The translations under genes and the position numbers were made by a program. A stretch of DNA of 42,201 bases from Candidatus Curtissbacteria bacterium (GTDB lineage Bacteria; Patescibacteriota; Microgenomatia; Curtissbacterales; GWA2-41-24). This document shows, one piece after another, positions 36,051-42,201 of this stretch. Numbering within the stretch: the stretch's first letter is position 1; each line of letters starts with the position of its first letter. The stretch lies in contig JANLHP010000023.1 in the NCBI GenBank assembly GCA_024654445.1, positions 1-42,201 of the forward strand. The letters run 5' to 3'. A model generated the notes under the pieces. That model saw only the letters and a program-made list of their open reading frames with translations. It was not told the DNA's origin and made no database searches.

Positions 36051-37082
36051 ATGGCGCAAATACTTGCTTTAATTCTAATTTCCTTTTTCGCAATCAGCAT
36101 TCTTCTTGTTCCGTTCATCAACCTTCTTTACAGAATTAAATTTCAGCGTCAAGACCAAAAGACGAGAGACATGTTTGAAGCACGAACTCCAATTTTCGAC
36201 AAACTCCACAGGCACAAAGCTGGTACCCCAATGGGGGGTGGTGCCCTCATCATTCTGGTCGTCACTGCCCTCTATTTATTAGTCGTCTCGTCTATCGAGT
36301 TTTTTGGCATAGAGCGCACCTCTCTTTATCCTTACGAAAAAGAAGTAACAGTTCTGCTTTTTACTTTTATTTCTTTCGGCCTCATTGGTCTTTACGACGA
36401 TATAAGAAAAACGTTCGGTTTTGAAAGGTCCAAGTTTTGGGGCTTGAGATTTCGCCACAAGATTCTACTTCAAGGAATTTTGGCGCTTGCTGTTTCTATC
36501 CTGCTTTACGGCTATCTAGGTATTGATATTTTAAACGTCACCTTTTTTGGCATCTTAGATCTTGGTGTTTTGTATGTGCCTTTTGCCGCTTTCACAATAG
36601 TCGCCTTTACAAACGCCGTTAATATTTCAGACGGCTTAGATGGTCTTGCCTCGGGATTGCTTCTAATTAGCTTAATCGCTTTTTTGATCATGTCCGCATC
36701 CATTGTCGACACGACACTTTCCACTTTTTTGGGTCTTTGGATTGGCGCATTGATCGCGTTTTTGTACTTCAATGTTTGGCCCGCCAGAATCTGGCTCGGC
36801 GATGTTGGCGCATCTTCTTTTGGAGCAACGCTTGCCGTTATTGGCCTTTTGATGGGCAAACCCCTCGCTCTTGGTATTATTGGCGGGATATTTGTCGTCG
36901 AAGCTACTTCCTCACTCCTGCAACTTCTTTCTAAAAAATATAGAGGCAAGAAACTATTCGACGTTGCCCCCATTCATTTGTGGCTTCAGAATAAAGGGTG
37001 GGAAGAACCTAAAATTGTGTTCAGGTTTTGGCTTGCTCAAACGATACTCGCGGTTTTTGGCCTTTGGCTCGCTTTCTTCTAA
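36051..37082 (+). CDS. mraY: Phospho-N-acetylmuramoyl-pentapeptide transferase
   Basis: An integral membrane enzyme that makes lipid I from UDP-MurNAc-pentapeptide and undecaprenyl phosphate. About ten transmembrane helices. Conserved motifs: GTPMGGGALII, LIGLYDDIRKTFG (Asp116-Asp117), FTNAVNISDGLDGLASG (Asp194/197), WPARIWLGDVGASSFGA (Asp251) and APIHLWLQNKGWEEPKIVFRFW. The last corresponds to the MraY-specific PxHHHxE..GW motif, but here HHH is His309-Leu-Trp. Length 343 is normal. Divergence at the His motif is notable because it borders the uridine and inhibitor-binding region. Confidence 0.92.
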   Translation: MAQILALILISFFAISILLVPFINLLYRIKFQRQDQKTRDMFEARTPIFDKLHRHKAGTPMGGGALIILVVTALYLLVVSSIEFFGIERTSLYPYEKEVTVLLFTFISFGLIGLYDDIRKTFGFERSKFWGLRFRHKILLQGILALAVSILLYGYLGIDILNVTFFGILDLGVLYVPFAAFTIVAFTNAVNISDGLDGLASGLLLISLIAFLIMSASIVDTTLSTFLGLWIGALIAFLYFNVWPARIWLGDVGASSFGATLAVIGLLMGKPLALGIIGGIFVVEATSSLLQLLSKKYRGKKLFDVAPIHLWLQNKGWEEPKIVFRFWLAQTILAVFGLWLAFF

Positions 37083-37085
37083 GCT

Positions 37086-38426
37086 ATGACAACTGGCAAA
37101 AAAATATTAATTTTTGGCCTGGGTAAAGAAGGCGCATCGGCCGCAAGGTATCTCCAAAGCAAAAACGAAGTTACAGTCGTTGACCAAAAGCCCAAAGAAG
37201 AAATTAACCAAGATTTCTTAGAAGGCATTGACAGCGTCAGCTTCCATACCGAAACAGACCTTCCCGAAAATGAAAATTTCGGCCTAATTGTCAGATCTCC
37301 AGGCGTTCGCCCAGACAATAGCACAATCCGGAAACTGACAGCAAACGGAGCACAGCTGACATCCCCGACACAAATATTTTTTGAAGAGTCCCCCGCCAGA
37401 ATAATTGGCGTCACAGGGACAAAAGGAAAAGGGACAACATCGACATTAATTTACGAGATGTTAAAAACCGAAGGTGAAGACGTCCATCTCGCGGGCAATA
37501 TCGGAACCCCAATGCTCGACATACTGCAGAATCTTTCCACAAAAAGTGTCGTTGTTCTCGAACTCTCAAGTTTCCAACTCGTGGATCTTACTAAAAGCCC
37601 TCACATAGCAGTCGTTTTAATGATCACGTCAGAACACCTCAACTGGCACACGGACGAAGGCGAGTATCAGGAAGCTAAAACATCGATTGTTAAATTTCAG
37701 ACAGAAGGCGACTTTGCAGTTGTTAACGACGACTTCGAAGCATCAAAATCATTTTCCCAAAAAACCAAAGCAAAAGTTCTTTTCTTCTCGACTAAAAAGT
37801 CGACAAACGGAACTTACCTAGAGGGGAACAACTTAGTCTCCGCTTCAAGAGGAAAAATAATAGGCGCGAACGAAGTTCTGCTCCCCGGCCCTCACAATAT
37901 TCAAAACGCGCTCGCAGCAAGCGCGGCAGCAGAACTAATGGGCATAAGTAGTGAAAATATCGCAAGCGTTCTAAAATCCTTCAAGGGTTTAAAGCACAGA
38001 CTACAACTGATTAGAGACGTAGATGGAGTTAAATATTACAACGATTCATTTTCGACAACACCCGAAACAACAATTGCTGCAATTGAAGCTTTCGATGAAC
38101 CTAAAATTCTAATACTTGGAGGTTCATCCAAAAATTCAAACTTCAAAAGCCTTGCCCAAAAAATTCTCTCCACACCTTCAATCAAGGCCTTAATCTTTAT
38201 AGGCACAGAAGCTGAAACAATCAAAAAAGCGATTTCCCAGGAAGGCACGTTTGGCGGCAAAATCCAAGAAGGCCCAAAAAGCATCGAAGAAATAGTAGAA
38301 GCAGCTTATAATCTCGCCGAAAGCGGCGACATAGCTCTACTTTCCCCCGCGTGCGCTTCTTTCGATATGTTTAAAAATTACGAAGACAGGGGCGAGCAGT
38401 TCATAAAAGAAGTCGAGAAGTTGTAA
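37086..38426 (+). CDS. murD: UDP-N-acetylmuramoylalanine--D-glutamate ligase
   Basis: Adds D-Glu to UDP-MurNAc-L-Ala. The N-terminal Rossmann domain (KILIFGLGKEGASAARYLQ; VRSPGVRPDN) is complete, the P-loop is GVTGTKGKGTTSTLI at about residue 108, and VVLELSSFQLVDL and ITSEHLNWH follow. The C-terminal domain has HRLQLIRDVDGVKYYNDSFSTTPETTIAAI, ILGGSSKNSNF and LSPACASFDMFKNYEDRGEQF, a textbook MurD ending. Length 446 is normal, so MurD, unlike MurE and MurF here, keeps its N-terminal domain. Confidence 0.94.
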   Translation: MTTGKKILIFGLGKEGASAARYLQSKNEVTVVDQKPKEEINQDFLEGIDSVSFHTETDLPENENFGLIVRSPGVRPDNSTIRKLTANGAQLTSPTQIFFEESPARIIGVTGTKGKGTTSTLIYEMLKTEGEDVHLAGNIGTPMLDILQNLSTKSVVVLELSSFQLVDLTKSPHIAVVLMITSEHLNWHTDEGEYQEAKTSIVKFQTEGDFAVVNDDFEASKSFSQKTKAKVLFFSTKKSTNGTYLEGNNLVSASRGKIIGANEVLLPGPHNIQNALAASAAAELMGISSENIASVLKSFKGLKHRLQLIRDVDGVKYYNDSFSTTPETTIAAIEAFDEPKILILGGSSKNSNFKSLAQKILSTPSIKALIFIGTEAETIKKAISQEGTFGGKIQEGPKSIEEIVEAAYNLAESGDIALLSPACASFDMFKNYEDRGEQFIKEVEKL

Positions 38427-38435
38427 ACTTAAGTC

Positions 38436-39554
38436 ATGGTAGGCAGCCCTGCGCGTCTTTCTGGAAGAAGACTCCAGATCGACATCCCACTTATTGCGGT
38501 CGTTATTTTCTTGCTTTTCTTTGGTTTGGCGATGATCTACGACGCCTCGGTAGTTGCTGCCTACAGAGATTTCAACGACCAGCTGTATTACTTTAAAAAT
38601 CAGCTCGTTTGGGCCAGCCTGGGCACAATAGCGCTCGCCTTTTTTTCTTTTTTCGACTACCACAAAATTACCAAATACGCCCCTTTTATCTTCGGCCTCG
38701 CGCTCGTTGCTCTAATAGTTGTTTTGATCCCGGGCATCGGTTCCAAAGTTTATGGAGCACGCAGGTGGATTACAGTCGCAGGCTTTACCTTTCAGCCTTC
38801 TGAATTTGCGAAACTCGCCCTCATTGCCTACCAAGCGTCGATTCTTGCCAAATTCCAGGCGTACAAAATGAGACTGCTGGATGTTGCCTACGTTATGTTC
38901 CTGCCAGCGTTTATCATGATCGCGCTCGTGATCTTGGAGCCTGATCTGGGCACCGCACTCATTTTTATTGCCATTTCGACTGCGATGTACTTTATTGCGA
39001 ATGGCCCGATCTGGCATTTCTTGATGCTGATCCCTCCATTTGCACTAGCTGCAGTCATTGCCGTAATTACCCAGCCGTACAGAATTGAAAGGCTCAAAAC
39101 TTTTCTCGACCCAACATACGACCCTCAAGGCTCGTCTTATCAAATCAACCAGATATTAATTTCTCTGGCAAATGGCGGTGTATTTGGCGTTGGCATTGGA
39201 GGCTCCAGAGGCAAATTCGACTTTATTCCCGAAGTTCACTCTGATGCGATTTTTGCTGTTGTTGCAGAAGAACTCGGGTTCGTTGGCGCAATGGTTATTA
39301 TAGCCCTCATGCTTTTCTTGATTCTAAGGGGGATTTCCGTTATAAAAGCAGCACGTGACATGGAAGGAAGAATACTCGCTGGCGGAATTTGTTCTCTTCT
39401 GGCAGCCCAAACGTTTTTAAATTTGGGTTCAATCGTCGCGCTCGTTCCACTAACCGGAATACCTCTGCCCTTTATTTCCTACGGCGGTTCGTCGCTTTTA
39501 ATCACAATGATTTCAATTGGCATATTAGTTAATATAAGGAGGCAATCCAGATGA
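38436..39554 (+). CDS. ftsW: Septal peptidoglycan glycosyltransferase FtsW
   Basis: A SEDS-family polymerase of lipid II that pairs with FtsI. About ten transmembrane helices in 372 residues. Signature regions: ARRWITVAGFTFQPSEFAKLALI, LEPDLGTALIFIAIS, GSSYQINQILISLANGGVFGVGIGGSRGKFDFIPEVHSDAIFAVVAEELGF (containing the catalytic acidic loop) and PLTGIPLPFISYGGSSLL. The dcw position between murD and murG favours FtsW over RodA. Its stop overlaps the murG start (ATGA). Confidence 0.92.
   Translation: MVGSPARLSGRRLQIDIPLIAVVIFLLFFGLAMIYDASVVAAYRDFNDQLYYFKNQLVWASLGTIALAFFSFFDYHKITKYAPFIFGLALVALIVVLIPGIGSKVYGARRWITVAGFTFQPSEFAKLALIAYQASILAKFQAYKMRLLDVAYVMFLPAFIMIALVILEPDLGTALIFIAISTAMYFIANGPIWHFLMLIPPFALAAVIAVITQPYRIERLKTFLDPTYDPQGSSYQINQILISLANGGVFGVGIGGSRGKFDFIPEVHSDAIFAVVAEELGFVGAMVIIALMLFLILRGISVIKAARDMEGRILAGGICSLLAAQTFLNLGSIVALVPLTGIPLPFISYGGSSLLITMISIGILVNIRRQSR
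39536..39542 (+). promoter_or_regulatory. Shine-Dalgarno AAGGAGG of murG
   Basis: A perfect AAGGAGG lies 8 bases before the murG ATG, inside the end of ftsW. It shows that the ribosome uses an anti-SD for genes internal to operons, in contrast to the leaderless-type starts of many first genes. Confidence 0.7.
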
Positions 39555-40645
39555 AAAAGATCGCAATAACAGGTGGTCACTTCACCCCCGCGCTCGCCCT
39601 CATTGAAACGTTGGGGAAAAACGACGGCGTCCAAATATTATTTTTTGGAAGAAAGCACGCGACAGAAGGGAATAGCACAACGTCCGTCGAATACGACCAA
39701 ATATCAAAAAGAAATATAAAGTTTATAGAAATTACCACCGGCAGACTGCAGCGAAAATTCACAAGGTACACGATACCCTCACTCTTAAAGATCCCGATAG
39801 GCCTTTTGCAAAGCACGTTTTATCTCTTAAAGGAAAGGCCAAATGTCATCGTCTCGTTCGGGGGTTACCTCTCCGTGCCAGTAGTTTTTATAGGGTCGTT
39901 AATCGGAATTCCAATAATTTCTCACGAACAAGCATCCATCCCTGGTCTCGCGACTAAAATTAACTCGATCTTCACCCAAAAATTATTTCTCACTTGGCTG
40001 CAAACCAAAAAGTTTTTTGAAGAAGATAAAATCGAAGTTATCGGTAATCTAAACCGTAAATTGAAAGGTGATACTTCCGACAAGAATCTGGAAAAATTCT
40101 TAAGTCGAGAAGGCAAGCTTATTTTTGTCATGGGCGGTAACCAAGGCTCTCATTTTTTAAACGAAATAATATTCGAACTAGTTGATAAAATGTCCAACAT
40201 CAACTTCCTTCATCAAGTTGGAACCACAAATTTCGCAGGGGACCTTGACCGAAGCAAAAAAATAAAGAAGGATAATTATTTTGCACTCGATTATCTTGGA
40301 TCCAGCGATTTCGCGGCGAGCATCAAAAATGCGGATCTTGTGATAAGCCGTTCAGGCGCAAACACCGTTTGGGATCTTGGCTTACTTGGCAAAGTCTCGA
40401 TTTTAGTTCCACTACCGATTGCAGCTGGCAACGAACAATTCCACAATGCCAAAATCCTAGAAAAAGCGGGCTCCGCAGTTATCCTTTCACAGAAAAGTTT
40501 AACTACAGATCAACTGGAAGAAGAAATCAAAAACGTTTTTAAAAACTTTGAAAAATACCAAAAAGAAGCACAGCAGTTTTCAAAAACGCTTCCCCAAGAC
40601 GCCACAGAAAAATTTGCGTCGTACGTTTTAGAATCAGCAACCTAA
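39551..40645 (+). CDS. murG: Lipid II synthase MurG
   Basis: Adds GlcNAc to lipid I at the inner membrane face. A GT-B fold: TGGHFTPALALIETL (G-loop 1), VIVSFGGYLSVPVVFIGSLIGIPIISHEQASIPGLATKI (HEQ..PG motif), VMGGNQGSHFLNEII (G-loop 3) and ADLVISRSGANTVWDLGLLGKVSILVPLPIAAGNEQFHNAKIL (UDP-GlcNAc site). Length 364 is normal. The usual GGTGGH start is shortened to TGGH, and the NHQ motif is NEQ. Confidence 0.9.
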   Translation: MKKIAITGGHFTPALALIETLGKNDGVQILFFGRKHATEGNSTTSVEYDQISKRNIKFIEITTGRLQRKFTRYTIPSLLKIPIGLLQSTFYLLKERPNVIVSFGGYLSVPVVFIGSLIGIPIISHEQASIPGLATKINSIFTQKLFLTWLQTKKFFEEDKIEVIGNLNRKLKGDTSDKNLEKFLSREGKLIFVMGGNQGSHFLNEIIFELVDKMSNINFLHQVGTTNFAGDLDRSKKIKKDNYFALDYLGSSDFAASIKNADLVISRSGANTVWDLGLLGKVSILVPLPIAAGNEQFHNAKILEKAGSAVILSQKSLTTDQLEEEIKNVFKNFEKYQKEAQQFSKTLPQDATEKFASYVLESAT

Positions 40646-40650
40646 ATTTT

Positions 40651-41310
40651 ATGATTAAAAAAGCTGCCCTCACCTTAATTTCTATCCTCGTTATTTCTTT
40701 TCTTACTTATCAGCTCTTTTTAATTCGAAGTATAGAAGTAAGCTCGAATAACTGTATAAAAGTTGATGACGTCGACCTTAAAGGAAAGTTAGTTTTTACA
40801 GTCCAAGAAAAATCTCTCGAAAAAACTCTAGCGGAAAGGTTTACATGCGCGACGGAAGTGAAAGTCGAAAAAAAATATCCCTCAAAAATTAAAATCACAA
40901 CAACTTCACCCTCCGCAGTCTTAAAAGTCGAAGGAACAAATCTTCAAATCGACGAACTTGGGCTCGTCACAGAAGGCGCAGCAAACAATCTGCCCACGCT
41001 CTTTGTCGCCTCAAAAGCGGCGCTCGCGCCAGGTGCAAAAACCCAAGACGAAACGGTTTTAACCGCGGCCGCTCTTGCAAAATTCCTTCAAAAAAGCGAC
41101 TTTGACATGCAGAATTTAAGAGTCATCGACCAAAATGAAATCGCGGCTTACGACGCAGGTCAAACAATGGTAATTTTCTCCACAAAAAAGCCTGCAGGCG
41201 AGCAGGTTGACTCTTTACAGCAAGTCTTGGCTAAGGCTAGAATAAAGGGCGATAAAATTGCTAAAATTGACTTACGCTTCGATAAACCAGTAATAACTTA
41301 TCGTCAATGA
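40651..41310 (+). CDS. ftsQ: FtsQ-like division protein with POTRA domain
   Basis: A bitopic protein of 219 residues: short cytoplasmic start, one transmembrane helix (about 5-25), a POTRA-like domain (IRSIEVSSNNCIKVDDVDLKGKLVFTVQEKSLEKTLAERFTCATEVKVEKKYPSKIKITT), and a beta domain ending KIDLRFDKPVITYR. In divisome models FtsQ recruits FtsL and FtsB-like partners to the septum. The two Cys in the POTRA part (SNNCI and FTCA) could form a disulfide. The assignment is supported by position between murG and ftsA. Confidence 0.82.
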   Translation: MIKKAALTLISILVISFLTYQLFLIRSIEVSSNNCIKVDDVDLKGKLVFTVQEKSLEKTLAERFTCATEVKVEKKYPSKIKITTTSPSAVLKVEGTNLQIDELGLVTEGAANNLPTLFVASKAALAPGAKTQDETVLTAAALAKFLQKSDFDMQNLRVIDQNEIAAYDAGQTMVIFSTKKPAGEQVDSLQQVLAKARIKGDKIAKIDLRFDKPVITYRQ

Positions 41311-41419
41311 ATACATCAACTTTAAGTATCTACCATTTTCCAATTTCCAATTTCCATTTAATTAATAATCAATTTGCAAATTAGAAAATCAATGGCAAAT
41401 GGAAAATTGAAGCTCATTT
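41311..41419. repeat. AT-rich spacer with inverted repeat before ftsA
   Basis: CAATTTCC is repeated in tandem, and the arm CAATTTCCATTT is inverted as AAATGGAAAATTG near the ftsA start. It belongs to the AT-rich spacer type of 14639-14741. No -10 with leaderless spacing is evident. Confidence 0.4.
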
Positions 41420-42201
41420 ATGACTAAAGATAAAGTAGTAGTCGGCATCGACGTCGGCTCTTCAAAAGTAACCACCTTAATCGGCGTCGTGCAGGAAGAG
41501 TTGGCGATCAACATCATTGGAGTTGCAACAAGTCCAAGCAAGGGTTTGCGAAAAGGCCAAGTCGTAGACATAGACGAAGCTGTCAGCAGCATCACGCAGT
41601 CTCTCGAAGCCGCGGAGAGAATGGCTGGCTATTCGGTCGGTACCGCATTTGTTTCTGTCGATGGGACACACATCGAATCTCAAAATTCCAAAGGAGTTGT
41701 TGCTGTTGGTAATCAAAACGGAGAAATAACCCAGGAAGACGTCTTAAGAGTAGTCGAAGCCGCCCGCGCGATCTCGCTTCCTTCGACCAAGGACATTCTC
41801 CACGTTATTCCAAGAAACTTCATTGTCGATTCTCAAGCCGGTATCAAAGACCCTGTCGGCATGACCGGAGTAAGATTGGAAGTCGAAACTCACATCGTAA
41901 CGGGCGCGGCAACCGCACTTCGAAATATCGTCAAATGCATCGGCCAAGTCGGAATAGACGTCGAAGGCCTCGTTTTTTCCGGAATCGCATCTTCTTATTC
42001 GGTACTTACCGACACCGAGAAAGAATTAGGAGTCATACTTGTCGACTTTGGCGGTGGAACAACAGACGTGACCGTCTTTACAGACGGCGCGCCAGTTCAC
42101 AGCAGCGTTTTACCCGTTGGTGCAAGAAACGTTACTAACGATTTGGCGATTGGTCTTCGAATCTCTCTTGAATCCGCGGAAAAAATAAAACTCGCCCTTT
42201 C
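41420..42201 (+). CDS. ftsA: Cell division protein FtsA (3' truncated by window)
   Basis: An actin-like protein that tethers FtsZ to the membrane. The window holds the first 260 residues: phosphate-1 motif VVVGIDVGSSKVTTLIG, a 1C domain with SKGLRKGQVVDIDEAVSSI and SVDGTHIESQNSKGVVAVG, IPRNFIVDSQAGIKDPVGMTGVRLEVETHIVTG, and the phosphate-2 motif VILVDFGGGTTDVTVF. The C-terminal part and amphipathic helix lie beyond 42201, where ftsZ is expected to follow. Confidence 0.93.
   Translation, partial: MTKDKVVVGIDVGSSKVTTLIGVVQEELAINIIGVATSPSKGLRKGQVVDIDEAVSSITQSLEAAERMAGYSVGTAFVSVDGTHIESQNSKGVVAVGNQNGEITQEDVLRVVEAARAISLPSTKDILHVIPRNFIVDSQAGIKDPVGMTGVRLEVETHIVTGAATALRNIVKCIGQVGIDVEGLVFSGIASSYSVLTDTEKELGVILVDFGGGTTDVTVFTDGAPVHSSVLPVGARNVTNDLAIGLRISLESAEKIKLAL

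Noticed and set aside
1-42201. CRISPR arrays, rRNA and tRNA genes
   Set aside because: I found no regular repeat-spacer array and no TTCGANTCC-bearing cloverleaf outside coding sequence.

Overview
The window looks like a chromosome segment of a Candidate Phyla Radiation (Patescibacteria) bacterium, most likely a Microgenomates-type lineage. The reasons are the compact gene-dense layout at about 40% GC by eye, a DUF4012 protein, a retropepsin-like protease paired with a DUF5678 protein, trimmed Mur ligases, few Shine-Dalgarno sites, and standard use of TGA as stop (which argues against code-25 Gracilibacteria/Absconditabacteria). The taxonomic call is inference; there is no rRNA gene in the window.

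Layout. (1) 1-2524: a secreted and a membrane-anchored protein, a repeat-rich spacer, a hicB gene followed by a frameshifted hicA, structured palindromic DNA, and a small coiled-coil protein. (2) 2525-12420: an accessory island. It holds a second, intact hicBA pair, two paralogous tyrosine recombinases, an XRE regulator with an operator, small unknown proteins, an anchored nuclease, a YegP-like protein, and a two-gene unit of a SIR2-like protein with a PD-(D/E)XK-like protein that is a candidate defence system. The island lies between broken copies of the 5' end of a glycosyltransferase gene and the intact gene at 12421. (3) 12421-18180: a surface-polysaccharide locus (GT4, mannose-1-phosphate guanylyltransferase, lipid-linked sugar-phosphate transferase, DUF4012, HAD phosphatase). 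(4) 18181-22565: DUF5678 plus retropepsin, recO, an anchored protein, glycyl-tRNA synthetase, and small unknowns. (5) 22614-42201: a long division and cell-wall (dcw) cluster in order mraZ, rsmH, ftsL, ftsI, a small membrane protein, a candidate ncRNA with terminator, murE, a glmU(N)-murC fusion, murB, murA, ddl, alr, murF, mraY, murD, ftsW, murG, ftsQ and the start of ftsA. All run on the + strand.

How it works together. The dcw cluster encodes most of the route from UDP-GlcNAc through UDP-MurNAc-pentapeptide to lipid II, plus the septal synthase (FtsW/FtsI) and division proteins. Uridylyltransferase and MurC activities are joined in one polypeptide. mraZ is preceded by four TGGTG/TGGTT boxes at exact 10-bp period, an apparent autoregulatory operator. 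Across the window many first-in-operon genes have a TATAAT-like hexamer 6-10 bases before the start codon, which suggests widespread leaderless transcription.

Most notable: three nested 5' ends of the glycosyltransferase gene marking repeated integration at one protein-coding hotspot, the SIR2 plus nuclease pair, the GlmU-MurC fusion, an intergenic palindromic repeat apparently inserted in frame in ddl, MurA with Asp in place of the catalytic Cys, and a structured noncoding locus upstream of murE. Functions are assigned from motifs and family knowledge only; no database search was possible.
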